From: Phycisphaeraceae bacterium
Lineage (GTDB): Bacteria > Planctomycetota > Phycisphaerae > Phycisphaerales > UBA1924
Assembly: GCA_007693965.1 (NCBI GenBank)
Contig: RECQ01000053.1
Span: 1 to 64,000, forward strand
Reading direction: 5' to 3'
Length of the DNA: 64,000 bases
Shown here: positions 16,760 through 27,121 of the stretch, piece by piece
How the letters are laid out: the number at the start of each line of letters is the position of its first letter
Numbering within the stretch: the stretch's first letter is position 1
The notes under the pieces: generated by a model
The model's database searches: none
Seen by the model: only the letters and a program-made list of their open reading frames with translations
Told to the model about the DNA's origin: nothing
Program-made: the position numbers and the translations under genes

Positions 16760-19700
16760 TTACTGAGGGCAGGCGCCCCAGTTGCCGAGCAGGGTGCCCA
16801 GGTCAGCCGCACCAACAGCGTTGTCGTTGTTGAAGTCGGCGGGCTGGCAGGTCGGGCTCGGGTTGGTGCCCCAGCAACCGAGAAGGAAGCCGAGGTCAGC
16901 CGCGCCGACCGAACCGCTGCCGGTGAGGTCCCACGGGCAGGGAGGCGTGGGCTCATCGCCACCAAGCTGCTCGAGCTTGATGTCGTCGATCCACCACTGC
17001 GAAGCGACGTTGGGCGGACCCTGAATAACAGGGAGCGTCACGGGCTCAGCAATGATCATGTTGCGATGGGGCGCGTTGTTGTCAACAGAGCTCCAGTTGT
17101 AGGCCCTTTGGTTGCTGCCGGCAGGCCCGGTCGGATTCGAAACGCCACCGATCGGGGGCTGCAGTGACGCGGGAACGTCGGCGCCGGGGACACCGGTCAG
17201 GAACCAGTCACCCTCAGCAATCAAGTTGTCACTGCTGTCAAGAATCTGGAAGGGAGCACTGGTCGGGCAATCGTCGAACGAATTGAGCAAACCGCCGGAG
17301 TCAAAGAAGCGGACGGCCACAAGATCGGTCACGACGAGCTGACGCACCACAGGAGAACCCATATCGAGAAGAACTTCACCAGTCACCGCATTGACCGGGT
17401 GGATGCTCATCCCCATGGGATCGGGTGGGTTGTCATCGTCAAAGTCCGTAATTGAGTAGAAGCAATAGCTGTTGGCCTGGCTTGCAGGGAGTCCAACACC
17501 ATCGGGACCGAGCGAGCGAACGATGAAGGGAGAGATGTCAGGCGCTTCTGCACCCTCCTCATCGAAGCCCTGGGTGAAACCGATGGAGGAAATGCCGATC
17601 GGTGATGTGATATCACCCGTGGGCAGCGTGGAGCTGGCTCCAGAGGCGATCACATTGCCGTTGAGTTCGAGCGTCCAGTCACCGTTGAAATCAACTTCGA
17701 CGCACGTTGTGAACCACTGACCGAGCGGAACATTCGTACCTGTTCCGACCCAGTTGTTCGCCGCACCCGGAGCCTGGCTGTCCGTGTGCGCGATCTCGGT
17801 GTTGTTCCCGATCGGATCGCTGGTCGATGGGGGATTCGCGGGTGGGCCGCCGTAACGGATGTCAACGACGGACGTGGCGCCTTCAGCCTGGCCCTTGGAA
17901 TTGAAGCGAGGACCGTTCACACGCACGAAGATACGCGTGTTGTTGTCCTGGATGTAATAGTCCCAGCAGGCACGAGCTCTGATCTCGGTTGCCTCGGACG
18001 TCGCGGCGGCCGCAACGACTGTGGGAACGTTGATCGAGTTCTGGGTGCCGCCACCGGTGACGGGTCGGACCGTGCCACCGGGGTTGAAGTGGGAGAGCAC
18101 GTTGCCACGCGCACCCATGGGATCGATGCTCACGCCGAGCACCTCGTCCATCTCATCGACGCCGAGACGAGTCACAGCGCCGGTGTTCGTTGAGATGACG
18201 CCAGTCCAAAGGTTCACAGGCGTGGTGTTGATGCCGTAGCCGCGAATGTCAGTGTCGAGAGCAGTGACCGGAGGGAAATCGAGATCGGGCGTGCCGGTCC
18301 GAGCCATGTCCGGGGGGTTCAGAAGAAGCAGCGTCGCGCTCGCAAACTCGCACAATTCGTCTTCAAAGAGAACAAAGTTGGCGTTGGAGGCGATCGCATC
18401 GCCGGTCATCTGATCGCGTCTGGTGACGCAGTCAGCGAACGGCGAAGCGACGGCGAGAATGTTGCCGACAGCCAGTTCACTGGGAATGCTGAAGGGAGCA
18501 CCACCGGCGCCGGGGTTCTCCTCGGCCTCGATGCTGAGGATTTCATAGCGGCAGAAGAGCGCTTCAGAATCGTAGCGGGTGTAGGTGGCGCGGATGTCGG
18601 CGGCACTGCCGTTACCCATGACATCGCTCGGGGCGCCGACGCGCACCGGGAAGGGATCCAGACCCATCTCGTCACTGTCGACAAGCGTAAGGTTCGGAAT
18701 CGTCGGGATGTTGTCACGATCAGGGCAATCGAAGCCTGCGAAAGGCTTGCGGACGAACAGAACATCGCCCACCATCACGCCCCAGGCGGGGTCGCCGTCG
18801 AAGGTCTCAGCGACGGTGTAGCTGCACCATTCAGTGCTGCCGTCTCCGAGTGCGTCATCCTCTGTGGCGAGGATGGTGCGCTGCTGGAAGTCAACTCCTG
18901 CGCCCGAGGGGCTGCCGACGGCCGCCAGGTTGGTGTTGCCATTTCCAGCGATCGACTTGTCCACAAAGTGGTTTTCAAAGTCTTCGCAGAACGGAAGCTC
19001 GTAGGCAGGACCGGGGGAGCGAACGCGGAGAACGCCGTCGACACAGATGTCATCGACGAAGATGCGGTCGTTGAAACCGAGATCCTGGTTGCCTGACCAG
19101 AACGCGATCTGGTTCAGGGTGGTCATGTCGGTAAGGAAGCGAGAATAGGGAGGGCCGACAGGCTCGCCGGCGATCATCTGGGCCATCTCAAAGTCGGCCT
19201 CGAGCTCTGCGATCTGCCCTGAGTCAAAGACGCTGCCGCTCAGAACGAACTCAAGGCGATTGCCGTTGATGGACCAGAAACCGGTGCCATCGCCGCTGAG
19301 CGTGAGCTCGGCCTTGAAGAAGGCGCCTCCGCTCCCGCCCGCGTCCGTCAGGGGAGCGACCGAGGTTGAAGTCGGGAAATTGAGATTCGCGGTGTTCGCA
19401 TCAAGGTTGGGTGCGCTGAAGACCTGAGCGCTGGGGGCCGTCGGCTCGTCCTCATCAAAGAACGGGTTCTCACGGCGAATGTGGAAAGCGGGGTCAATGT
19501 TCCCCATGGAATCCACAACGCTGATGATCAGGAATTCGTTCAGGCCGTCGATCTGAGTGTCCTGAACATTCATTCCGCGCACAGTCTGGATGCTGGTCAT
19601 GCGGATCATCGCGCTTGCGGTGACCGCGTTGCCATCCTCAGCGATGGGTCGCTGTGTGCCGGTGGGCGTGGTGGTGTTGAACTCGGAACGCATCGCGTTG

Positions 19701-21352
19701 TCGCCGGTGACGTTGCGCTGAGCGATGGACTGATTGGAAGTTCCACCGTCAGAGCCGGGCGAAGGAGATGAGTTCACTGAGAAGCCGTTGAAGCTGCCGA
19801 AGGCAACGACGGCGCGGCTGCTCAATGCATCGAAGAAGCCCGGCACCAGCGTGAGAGCCATGCCTTGGAAATACAGCTCAATGTCATCCTTGTAGGGCAG
19901 ACGACGCTTGGGCGTAGGCGGCGTATCGAACTCTGAGCCGATGACCGTGTAGTTGTTCTTGTACCGGAAATCTGGCATCCAATTTGAAGTGTCGGCGGGC
20001 GTCGCGGAACCAGCGAAAAACAGCCCCGCGAGGTCGTCGGCCGTGGTGGCGGCGAGGAAGATCGGAGTCTGGATGGCGGGCCGATCGAACTGATCTACCG
20101 CAATGCCGTAGCCGCGCCAGATGCCCGGCATGCCCGGGGCCGGCGCCATGACCTCATCTGCGACGCGACCCGGGAAGACCCGGTACCAGCCGGACGAGAG
20201 CGAGGGATCGATGTTGGGATCGCCGTCCTCGATCAGCACGCCGTTGCTGCCGTCCGTCTGGCTGTTGCGCACCCAGACCGTGAGGCCTGTCGTGAGGCTG
20301 ACGGAGATCACATACGTAAACCATTCGCCGGTCTGGGTCTGGAAGCGGCTGGGAATGCTTGAGGGATTCCCGCCGGAGGTCATGGGGTTCAGCGGCGGCA
20401 CATAGAACGTGCCGAAGCCGAACGTGTTCGCGAGCGGGCCAAGGACCGCGGGACGATCCAGTCGACCGCCGGTCATTGAGGTCAGCGGGCTGGCCTCGTT
20501 GAAACCACCATCGAGAATACGCGTGAGCACGAAGCCCTCGGCGCTCGAGGCCATGTCGAAGGAGTCGAGCAAGTCTAAATTGTTGAAATAGCTGTCAAGG
20601 CCGATGATCAGATCCTGATCGAGAGTCGGTTGAAAAAGCGCATCAGTCGAATTGAGCTGCCGAAGAAAAACTCCGGCGGTGGGGATCGAGGCGAGCGTGT
20701 TGAGATCGTCCCGCAGAACCTGCTCGATGGTCGTGTTGCCTTCGGGGTAGTTCGCGGGCGTCCCGAATGGATTGCGGGGGTTCTGCAGATTCGCGCTGCC
20801 GGGATCGTTCGATGATGAAGAAGTTTCAAGTTCGGCGTTGACGAACGACATCAGGCCGCCCTGAGCCCAACTGCCGCCCATGGGGGCGAGTTCGGCCTGG
20901 GCCGCACCACCGGCGGAGCCGAGGTTGTAGGTCTGGAAGCCGTCGAAATACGCGAACTTGCCGCCATCATCGACACCCATGGTGCGAGAGGTGACCCCGG
21001 AAGCTCCGGAGCCATTCCCGATCTCCAGACCGTCTCGCGGCGTGACAACATTCCCATCGAGTGTGAGCACTTCAGGCCGGAACAGGAGTTCAGTCTCGTT
21101 GATCTTGCCTGTGCGGAGAGCTTCTGTGGCTTCCGCGATCGCCGCCTGGAGTCGGTCCTCGTCACGGAGCTGCTCCGTGACACTCTCAGTGACTCTTACC
21201 TTTGGCGCCGACCAGTGCCGGGTTGTCTCAAGCGCACCCGACTCGCTGACGCGAGTCAACTGGGTGGTGCTGGAGGCAAACCGATCGGCCTGGGCCGCGC
21301 TCGCCAGAGCCAGACCTGCGGCTCCGGCCAGAACAATTGTGCCAATCTTCAT
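16760..21352 (-). CDS. very large secreted modular protein with dockerin-like C-terminus
   Basis: A 1530-residue exported protein of unknown function. ATG 21352 follows GAGGAG by eight bases and opens a signal peptide (MKIGTIVLAGAAGLALASAA). The chain appears to have three repeated beta-rich modules. Starts are marked by FDGFQTYNLG and CEDFENHFVD; ends are marked by DDIELYFQG, DDICVDG and DDIKLEQLG. This resembles concanavalin/LamG-like folds, and ATTCVEVDFNGDW-type strands support a lectin-like fold only by inference. Two calcium-loop repeats end it (LTGSGSVGAADLGFLLGCWG and a second ending LLGNWG). Asn/Asp/Thr content is higher and GC lower than in neighbours, typical of surface proteins. 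It is single, with its own leader and terminator. Confidence 0.8.
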   Translation of the reverse strand: MKIGTIVLAGAAGLALASAAQADRFASSTTQLTRVSESGALETTRHWSAPKVRVTESVTEQLRDEDRLQAAIAEATEALRTGKINETELLFRPEVLTLDGNVVTPRDGLEIGNGSGASGVTSRTMGVDDGGKFAYFDGFQTYNLGSAGGAAQAELAPMGGSWAQGGLMSFVNAELETSSSSNDPGSANLQNPRNPFGTPANYPEGNTTIEQVLRDDLNTLASIPTAGVFLRQLNSTDALFQPTLDQDLIIGLDSYFNNLDLLDSFDMASSAEGFVLTRILDGGFNEASPLTSMTGGRLDRPAVLGPLANTFGFGTFYVPPLNPMTSGGNPSSIPSRFQTQTGEWFTYVISVSLTTGLTVWVRNSQTDGSNGVLIEDGDPNIDPSLSSGWYRVFPGRVADEVMAPAPGMPGIWRGYGIAVDQFDRPAIQTPIFLAATTADDLAGLFFAGSATPADTSNWMPDFRYKNNYTVIGSEFDTPPTPKRRLPYKDDIELYFQGMALTLVPGFFDALSSRAVVAFGSFNGFSVNSSPSPGSDGGTSNQSIAQRNVTGDNAMRSEFNTTTPTGTQRPIAEDGNAVTASAMIRMTSIQTVRGMNVQDTQIDGLNEFLIISVVDSMGNIDPAFHIRRENPFFDEDEPTAPSAQVFSAPNLDANTANLNFPTSTSVAPLTDAGGSGGAFFKAELTLSGDGTGFWSINGNRLEFVLSGSVFDSGQIAELEADFEMAQMIAGEPVGPPYSRFLTDMTTLNQIAFWSGNQDLGFNDRIFVDDICVDGVLRVRSPGPAYELPFCEDFENHFVDKSIAGNGNTNLAAVGSPSGAGVDFQQRTILATEDDALGDGSTEWCSYTVAETFDGDPAWGVMVGDVLFVRKPFAGFDCPDRDNIPTIPNLTLVDSDEMGLDPFPVRVGAPSDVMGNGSAADIRATYTRYDSEALFCRYEILSIEAEENPGAGGAPFSIPSELAVGNILAVASPFADCVTRRDQMTGDAIASNANFVLFEDELCEFASATLLLLNPPDMARTGTPDLDFPPVTALDTDIRGYGINTTPVNLWTGVISTNTGAVTRLGVDEMDEVLGVSIDPMGARGNVLSHFNPGGTVRPVTGGGTQNSINVPTVVAAAATSEATEIRARACWDYYIQDNNTRIFVRVNGPRFNSKGQAEGATSVVDIRYGGPPANPPSTSDPIGNNTEIAHTDSQAPGAANNWVGTGTNVPLGQWFTTCVEVDFNGDWTLELNGNVIASGASSTLPTGDITSPIGISSIGFTQGFDEEGAEAPDISPFIVRSLGPDGVGLPASQANSYCFYSITDFDDDNPPDPMGMSIHPVNAVTGEVLLDMGSPVVRQLVVTDLVAVRFFDSGGLLNSFDDCPTSAPFQILDSSDNLIAEGDWFLTGVPGADVPASLQPPIGGVSNPTGPAGSNQRAYNWSSVDNNAPHRNMIIAEPVTLPVIQGPPNVASQWWIDDIKLEQLGGDEPTPPCPWDLTGSGSVGAADLGFLLGCWGTNPSPTCQPADFNNDNAVGAADLGTLLGNWGACPQ

Positions 21353-21360
21353 ATTGCAAT

Positions 21361-21456
21361 CTCCTCGCTGCGACACGGACCACCCGTGTCTGTCTTCCGG
21401 TGCGAATCCGATTCGCACCACATTCTCTCTGCCCGCCGTCCACAATGTCCGGCGGG
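21361..21456 (-). promoter_or_regulatory. structured 5' leader: ribosome site and three hairpins
   Basis: Just upstream of the large secreted protein, on its strand, lie three inverted repeats. GACACGG/CCGTGTC spans 21372-21390. GGTGCGAAT/ATTCGCACC spans 21399-21419 with a perfect nine-pair stem. CCCGCCG/CGGCGGG spans 21432-21456. The ribosome site GAGGAG is at 21361-21366. Such a row suggests a stable or regulatory mRNA leader, or protein operators. No known riboswitch pattern was recognised. Confidence 0.5.
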
Positions 21457-22032
21457 ATCTGAAAGCACGAATTCCGATATCCGAATTGAATGAGTCGCAT
21501 AGAGGTGTCACGCCGGGCGCGACATGCGACATACTCCGTCTCTCTTCCGATTCTCTCTTGTCTTTACATCCGTTCAGTCTGCTTCCAGGCAGCCTCCCTT
21601 GATGTTCCCGGCTCAGAACCCGCTGGGTATTGAGCGGCGCGATGCGGGCGCGAACAGTCAGAACGCTGCGGCGCGATGGCCACGGCGCGGACTCCTGAAA
21701 CGACCCGAATCAGAACGCAATGCTCTCCTCACAGGGGCTCCAGACGCCCAATTCATGGCCAGGTGACCTCTCGCCTCCGGTCACACCGGCACAGTCAAGC
21801 CATACCATCTACATATGACCGCATTTGCCCACTAATGCAAGAGCAATCTTGACATTTTTACACACGAGGACGCGCGGCGATCCTGCGGCGTTCGGTCGCC
21901 AGGAGCGATAATCAGCCATCAGACACGCCCGAAAGGCCGTTTAGACCTGCGAAGCCCGATATTTTGCAAAGGTCCGATATCTGCGCGGGTCCTGAATTCT
22001 GATCCGAAAGTCCGATTCGACCGCAACCGCAA
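21457..22032. other. intergenic region between two minus-strand genes, no gene seen
   Basis: This 576-bp stretch lies downstream of the HEAT-repeat gene and upstream of the large secreted protein leader. It is less GC-rich than the surrounding genes. A TTGACA hexamer at 21849 on the plus strand lacks a matching -10 box. Repeated TCCGAT/CCGATAT words occur at both ends. No start with a ribosome site, tRNA or terminator was recognised. Confidence 0.45.
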
Positions 22033-24210
22033 TCAGTTCGGGAACTGATCGGGTTCATCCCCATCGGCCACTCGGGAAGAATCCGGTCTTCTCCCGGTTT
22101 CCCCAGTCACCCGCTCGGTGGGGTCGACATCGCCGGCATCAGCGGCTTCTCCCGTCGCTCGCAGCGCTGCCGGGAAGCGGTCGACGATCGTCCGGAACCG
22201 TTCAATCTCGGACTCGGACATCGCTTCGAGCAGGGCCCCTTCAATGTGGACCAGCAGATCCGAAGCGTGCTCAAGGCTGTCTGCGATGCACCGCTCCAGC
22301 GCTTCGAGCCACAATGAGGGAGGCGCTTCAGCGACTTCCGGCGCCTCCAGGCTTCCCAGCCACAGATGAGCCGCGGCACGGGCCTCGGCGATCCGCCGGC
22401 GCCCGGAGCGATACTTCTCCGGCGGCAGGGATTCGAGCAGCCCGTCCGTCGCCTCGAGCGCTCCGTCGGGTTCGCCGAGGATCAGACGAGCCTCCGCAAG
22501 CGCCGCCGCCAGACGCAGTTGCAACCGGATCGAGATCAGACCGGGTCGCTCCATAGCGGCGTTTCTGCGGAGTTCCAGCAAGGCGACTCGTTCGCCAGGA
22601 TCATCCAGTGACTCCGCCAGCCGCAGCGCCTCGCGTGGTCCGATCAGTCCGGACAGGCGATCCAGCGATTCCCGTGCATCCTGCTCAGTCGCGGCGTCGA
22701 TGGACCGCAACAGGAGCCATCCTTCCGCCGTCGGGCGATGCAGCGTGATCGACCGGCGGGCCATGGCGTGAAGCTCCGGATCATTCCTGGCGACGCTGAT
22801 GATGCGATCAAACCACTCAGGCAGCGGGGCCAGGGCGTCCGCCGCCGCGAGACGGATCTCCAGCGAGGGAGATTCAAGCATCTCGGCCACGCGATCGCGA
22901 TCTTCGGAATCGCCGATGACCCCCAGCAGCCTGACGAGCACCGGAGTTGGACTGGTTTCCATCCGACGCCGCACTGCCACACGCACCGCGTTTCGCTCCC
23001 GGGGCGAGATCAACAGGCCCCGCTCCGCCGCCGCGAGCAGCAGTTCAGCGGCGGGAGTTGCGGCGAGATGTCCTGAATCGAGCCACTTGAGGGCGACTCG
23101 GACGCCGGCGCCATCGGGTCGACGAGCCGCGACGCTGAGCATCGCGGTTGCGGCCTGGGGATCCTGCTCGCGCTCCAGGGCTTCGAGGACCCTTGGATGA
23201 ATGACAGCGCCGGCGAGGTTGCCGGCAAGCGTCGCCGCGACGGCGCGGATTTCGGGGGCGTCATCCGCCAGGCGCTCAACTGCGGCGGCGAGCACTGATT
23301 CCCCCAGCGGCCTGGCGTTCAGCAGCTCCCGGTCCGCCAGTTCAAAGGCGAGCCGACGCAGGCCGGGAAGCTCATCACGCATCATCTGGGCCAGCAGCGG
23401 GGAGCGGTCGGTGTGAGGCGTGGCCGCGTAGAGCCGCCGGTGCGTCTCGACAATGCGATCCGCGAGCGCGTTCCGCTCCTGTTCGAGCCTTGCGGCCCGC
23501 TGCGCCTGGGCCCGAGCGAGCAGGTTGCGCCAATCGCCCTCAGGAAGCCACTGGACTTCATTCCACCAGTTGGTCCACCGCTCGACATCGGTCCCCAGTT
23601 GCTCCTGGCCTGTCTGTCGACGCAGGGCGTTGAAAGCAGCCAGACGCACCGGGGCGGGATGCTCAGTCCCGATGCAGGACATCACCGCCCGGATCGCATC
23701 GCGCGTGGGATAGACGGTCAGGGCTTCGAGCGCGATCACCTTGTGCTGTGAGCTGTCAACACGCTCAAGGAGACTGATGAGGGGTTGAAGCAGCTCATCG
23801 GGCGCTCCGGCGACGGCGCCATTGACGCGTGTGGGCCTTTGCTGGCGGATCGCCGCCGCGACCGCGATGCCGGAGGACGCAGGCGCCTCCCCTGAGAGGG
23901 CTTCGATCAGGGGGGGGAGCCGACGCGCCACCAGCAGCGATCTGGCCGCGGCGAGCCGCTGCTCATCGGTGGCGTCCTCGGCCAGAAGCGTCGCGGCGGC
24001 GTCTTGATTTCGTTCGTCTGTGTTCTGTCTGGCCTCCACCACCGGAGCGAACAACCCCTGGCAGGTCAGGGTTGCGATCAGCGTGATCAGGATGGCGGCC
24101 GGCCGCGGCCGGCGGACAAACCCCTCGGCACGCGAGGGTCGTCCGGAATTCTTGCGGTTCTTGAGCACGCTGGAGTGGACCCTCGACTGAAAGATCAATG
24201 AACGTATCAT
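22033..24210 (-). CDS. exported HEAT-repeat protein
   Basis: A 725-residue protein made mostly of alpha-helical HEAT-like repeats, for example LISLLERVDSSQHKVIALEA, RLAAFNALRRQTG, LRRLAFELADRELL, IRAVAATLAGNLAG and IRLAAADALAPLPEW. An unusually long basic N-terminus precedes a hydrophobic segment (AAILITLIATLTCQGLFAPV) ending near VEARQ, so it is probably secreted or membrane-anchored through an N-terminal helix. No catalytic motif was seen; a scaffolding role is typical of such folds. ATG 24210 has no strong ribosome site. It diverges from the TPR gene at 24293, and the 82 bp between must hold both promoters. Confidence 0.72.
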   Translation of the reverse strand: MIRSLIFQSRVHSSVLKNRKNSGRPSRAEGFVRRPRPAAILITLIATLTCQGLFAPVVEARQNTDERNQDAAATLLAEDATDEQRLAAARSLLVARRLPPLIEALSGEAPASSGIAVAAAIRQQRPTRVNGAVAGAPDELLQPLISLLERVDSSQHKVIALEALTVYPTRDAIRAVMSCIGTEHPAPVRLAAFNALRRQTGQEQLGTDVERWTNWWNEVQWLPEGDWRNLLARAQAQRAARLEQERNALADRIVETHRRLYAATPHTDRSPLLAQMMRDELPGLRRLAFELADRELLNARPLGESVLAAAVERLADDAPEIRAVAATLAGNLAGAVIHPRVLEALEREQDPQAATAMLSVAARRPDGAGVRVALKWLDSGHLAATPAAELLLAAAERGLLISPRERNAVRVAVRRRMETSPTPVLVRLLGVIGDSEDRDRVAEMLESPSLEIRLAAADALAPLPEWFDRIISVARNDPELHAMARRSITLHRPTAEGWLLLRSIDAATEQDARESLDRLSGLIGPREALRLAESLDDPGERVALLELRRNAAMERPGLISIRLQLRLAAALAEARLILGEPDGALEATDGLLESLPPEKYRSGRRRIAEARAAAHLWLGSLEAPEVAEAPPSLWLEALERCIADSLEHASDLLVHIEGALLEAMSESEIERFRTIVDRFPAALRATGEAADAGDVDPTERVTGETGRRPDSSRVADGDEPDQFPN

Positions 24211-24292
24211 ACGAGCGTCGAAAGATAGCCCTCGGAGGGCGGATGTCTCTCTGCGGTTGGTCGGAATTTCGAGCTAGGGTCGGCAGGCAGCC

Positions 24293-25678
24293 ATGAACGA
24301 ATGGTTTGATGCGGAACAGCACGTCGAGCGGGCCCATGAGTTCTACGAGGCCAGCCGCTGGGAAGAAGCGGAGAGCGAGCTTCGCCGCGCCATCGCTCTG
24401 AACCCGCATCGCGCCGACTGGCACTTCAATCTCGGTCTGACGCTGGAGGCGGCGGGAAGATTTCGTGAGGCCCTCCGCGCCTATGGCGACGCCAAGACTC
24501 TTGAGCCCGAGAGCGTGCAGACGCTGCTGGCCATGGGCGTCAACCATCTGCGGCTGGACGACGCTCGCACCGGCGCCGAGTGCCTGGAGGAGGCGCATCG
24601 CCTCGACCAGTCCCGCGCTGAGCCGCTGGTCCACCTGATCGACGCCCGCGCCTGCCTCGGCCAGCACGATGAGGCGGAAGTCGCCTTCTACATGGCGATG
24701 CAGCTCGAGGATGTGGATGATTCGCTCGCGTACCTGCACCTGTCCGGCTCGCTGATGGATCGTGAGCTGTACGAGAAAGCCGTCTGGTGTCTGCGCGAGG
24801 CGGCCCAGATTGATCCACGACTGCCACGCGTGCACGCGCGACTGGCGGAGGCGTACGCAGCCACCGGGCGCAAGGAGCGGGCCCGCCAGCTCTACCTGCG
24901 CGAGCTGCGCAACAATCCTGGCGATGTGGAGACGCTGCTCGATCTCGGATCGCTGCTCATCGACATGAACCGCCTGGGCGAAGCGGGCGAAAAGTTTCGG
25001 CGTGTGCTCGAACTGGAGAGCGACAACGCCGATGCGCACTATGCACTTGGCGATCTCGCCCTCAGGCAGCGACGTGATGTGCAGGCGTTGGCAGCGTTTC
25101 GTCTCGTGCTGCGCCTCGACCCCGATCACTCCCGCGCCCGCATGCGCTCCGCGGAAATTCTGCTGCGCCACAACGAGCGCGAAGACGCCCGTCGGCTGCT
25201 GCGGCGTGAGATCGCCGATCTGCGTCGCGACCCCGAGCTCTTCGATGATGAGGAGTTGCGCGACCTCGGCGGGCTGCTACTCGACGCCGGCCTCTGCGCC
25301 GAAGCAGCAGATGCGTTCCGCGCACTGGCGCAGCGAGATCCGCTCGACGCCGAGGCGCATCACTTGCTCGGCGTGTCGCGCTTTCGCATGGGCGATCGGG
25401 CCGCGGGTGTGATGGCGAGCCGCCGCGCTCTCAAGCTCAATCCAAATCAGGTCTCGGCGATGCACAACATCGCGCTTGCCTGCATCGAGGAGCGTCGCTG
25501 GACGCGGGCCCGCTGCTGGGTTCGCCGCGCTCTGGCGATTGAGCCGGACGATGCGTCGCTGCGCCGCCTGCGTGTCAAGCTCGCCCTTCGCACGGTGCGC
25601 CAGTCCGGATCGCGCACCGCGGACTTGATCCGCTCGTGCGTCAGTCGCGGGCGCAGCGCGGCGTCACGCGCTGCCTGA
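24293..25678 (+). CDS. TPR-repeat protein
   Basis: A 461-residue protein with no signal peptide, built almost entirely from about ten tetratricopeptide repeats. Clear units include WHFNLGLTLEAAGRFREALR, AWCLREAAQIDPRLPRVHAR-like segments and AHYALGDLALRQRRDVQALA, with typical W/L/G/Y/A/P spacing. It is expected to be a cytoplasmic protein-interaction scaffold; the partner is unknown. The C-terminal 35 residues are basic and Ser/Arg-rich. ATG 24293 follows an AGGCAG ribosome site. It converges on trpB across a shared hairpin. Confidence 0.78.
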   Translation: MNEWFDAEQHVERAHEFYEASRWEEAESELRRAIALNPHRADWHFNLGLTLEAAGRFREALRAYGDAKTLEPESVQTLLAMGVNHLRLDDARTGAECLEEAHRLDQSRAEPLVHLIDARACLGQHDEAEVAFYMAMQLEDVDDSLAYLHLSGSLMDRELYEKAVWCLREAAQIDPRLPRVHARLAEAYAATGRKERARQLYLRELRNNPGDVETLLDLGSLLIDMNRLGEAGEKFRRVLELESDNADAHYALGDLALRQRRDVQALAAFRLVLRLDPDHSRARMRSAEILLRHNEREDARRLLRREIADLRRDPELFDDEELRDLGGLLLDAGLCAEAADAFRALAQRDPLDAEAHHLLGVSRFRMGDRAAGVMASRRALKLNPNQVSAMHNIALACIEERRWTRARCWVRRALAIEPDDASLRRLRVKLALRTVRQSGSRTADLIRSCVSRGRSAASRAA

Positions 25679-25695
25679 TCGCAACCAATACAAAT

Positions 25696-25719
25696 ACGCC
25701 CGATGTCGCCATCGGGCGT
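25696..25719. terminator. hairpin between convergent TPR and trpB genes
   Basis: A perfect ten-pair stem (ACGCCCGATG with CATCGGGCGT) has a four-base loop and lies 18 bp after the TPR stop, between convergent genes. T tracts on either side are weak, so it may act as a bidirectional terminator or just a 3' stabilising hairpin. Confidence 0.6.
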
Positions 25720-25812
25720 GTGGTTCCCCCCACCTGTTCACCACGAAAACTGATCCCGCATGTTCCGGCCGTTGAAACCCGGGACAAGCCGGCAACGGGC
25801 GGATCAATCTGG

Positions 25813-27054
25813 TCATGGCCCGCCGCCGCGGCTGTCGAGCAGCCGCGCCGCCTCATCGACATCCTTGTCGCCCCGCCCGGAGACGTTGATGACGAGATTG
25901 TGTTTTTTGTCCATCCGGGCCGCCAGCTTCACCGCGCCGGCGATGGCGTGGGCGGTCTCCAGCGCGGGGATGATGCCTTCCGATTCGGCCATGAGCACGA
26001 ACGCATCCAGCGCTTCCGCATCCGTGACGGATGTGTATTCGACCCTGCCCGCGTCTTTCCAGAAGCTGTGCTCGGGCCCCACGCCGGGATAGTCGAGCCC
26101 CGCGGAGCATGAGTGGACCGGCGCGGTCTGGCCCTCTTCGTCCTGGAGCACGTAGCTGAGCGAGCCGTGCAGCACGCCCGGCGAACCGTGCGCCAGCGGC
26201 GCCGCGTGCTCACCCGCCGCCCCGCCGCGTCCGCCCGCCTCGACGCCGACCAGACGCACGCCCGCATCGTCGATAAAGGGATAGAAGATGCCCGCGGCGT
26301 TCGAGCCGCCGCCCACGCACGCGATCACCGCATCGGGGAGGGCGCCGAATGTCTCTTCACACTGGCGCTTCGCCTCGACGCCGATCACCGACTGGAAATC
26401 GCGCACGATCGTCGGAAACGGGTGCGGCCCCACGACGGAGCCGAGGATGTAATGCGTGTCCTCGACGCTGGCCATCCAGTCGCGCATCGCTTCGTTGGTC
26501 GCGTCCTTGAGCGTGCGCGAGCCCGCGTCCACCTCGACGACGCGGGCGCCGAGCAGACGCATGCGCACGACATTGAGGCGCTGTCGCCGGGCGTCCTCGG
26601 CGCCCATGTAGACCTCGCACCTGAGGCCGAGCCTCGCCGCGGCGGTGGCGGTGGCGACGCCGTGCTGCCCCGCGCCCGTCTCCGCGATCACGCGCGGCTT
26701 GCCCATGCGACGGGCCAGCAACCCCTGCCCGACGGTGTTGTTGATCTTGTGGGCGCCGGTGTGGGCCAGATCCTCGCGCTTGAGCCAGATCGAGGCGCCT
26801 TTGCCCTTCGCGGCGCCGGCGCGGGCGTGGGCGGTGAGGCGCTCCGCCGGGCACAGGGCGGTCGGGCGACCGACGAAATCGCGGAGGAGCGCATCGAGTT
26901 CGCGTTGAAAGGAAGGATCAGCCTTGGCCCGGACGTACTCGTCGCGGAGCTGCTGGAGAGCGCCGACGAGGGTTTCGGGGACGTAGGCGCCGCCGTAGTC
27001 GCCAAAGCGGCCGCGGCCGTCGGGCAGGGCGGAAAGAGAAGGGATGGTGGTCAT
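25813..27054 (-). CDS. trpB: tryptophan synthase beta chain
   Basis: This 413-residue PLP enzyme joins indole and serine to give tryptophan. The N-terminus [15 protein letters not shown] is diagnostic. [19 protein letters not shown] holds the PLP lysine (K103), [10 protein letters not shown] follows, and GGGSNA (248-253) binds the cofactor phosphate. Length matches TrpB1 enzymes (about 400). ATG 27054 gives the family N-terminus; a start 39 bp upstream would add a non-conserved tail. trpA and the rest of the pathway are not adjacent. A downstream hairpin at 25696 probably ends the transcript. Confidence 0.97.
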   Translation of the reverse strand: MTTIPSLSALPDGRGRFGDYGGAYVPETLVGALQQLRDEYVRAKADPSFQRELDALLRDFVGRPTALCPAERLTAHARAGAAKGKGASIWLKREDLAHTGAHKINNTVGQGLLARRMGKPRVIAETGAGQHGVATATAAARLGLRCEVYMGAEDARRQRLNVVRMRLLGARVVEVDAGSRTLKDATNEAMRDWMASVEDTHYILGSVVGPHPFPTIVRDFQSVIGVEAKRQCEETFGALPDAVIACVGGGSNAAGIFYPFIDDAGVRLVGVEAGGRGGAAGEHAAPLAHGSPGVLHGSLSYVLQDEEGQTAPVHSCSAGLDYPGVGPEHSFWKDAGRVEYTSVTDAEALDAFVLMAESEGIIPALETAHAIAGAVKLAARMDKKHNLVINVSGRGDKDVDEAARLLDSRGGGP

Positions 27055-27121
27055 GGCCTGAGTGTATGCAGAGGCAGGGGGCGCGGGAGCCACCTCACCA
27101 CTTCACAAAACCGCAAATCTG

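Noticed and set aside
21849-21900. Promoter starting TTGACA on the plus strand
   Set aside because: No -10 element at 16-18 bases and no plus-strand gene downstream.
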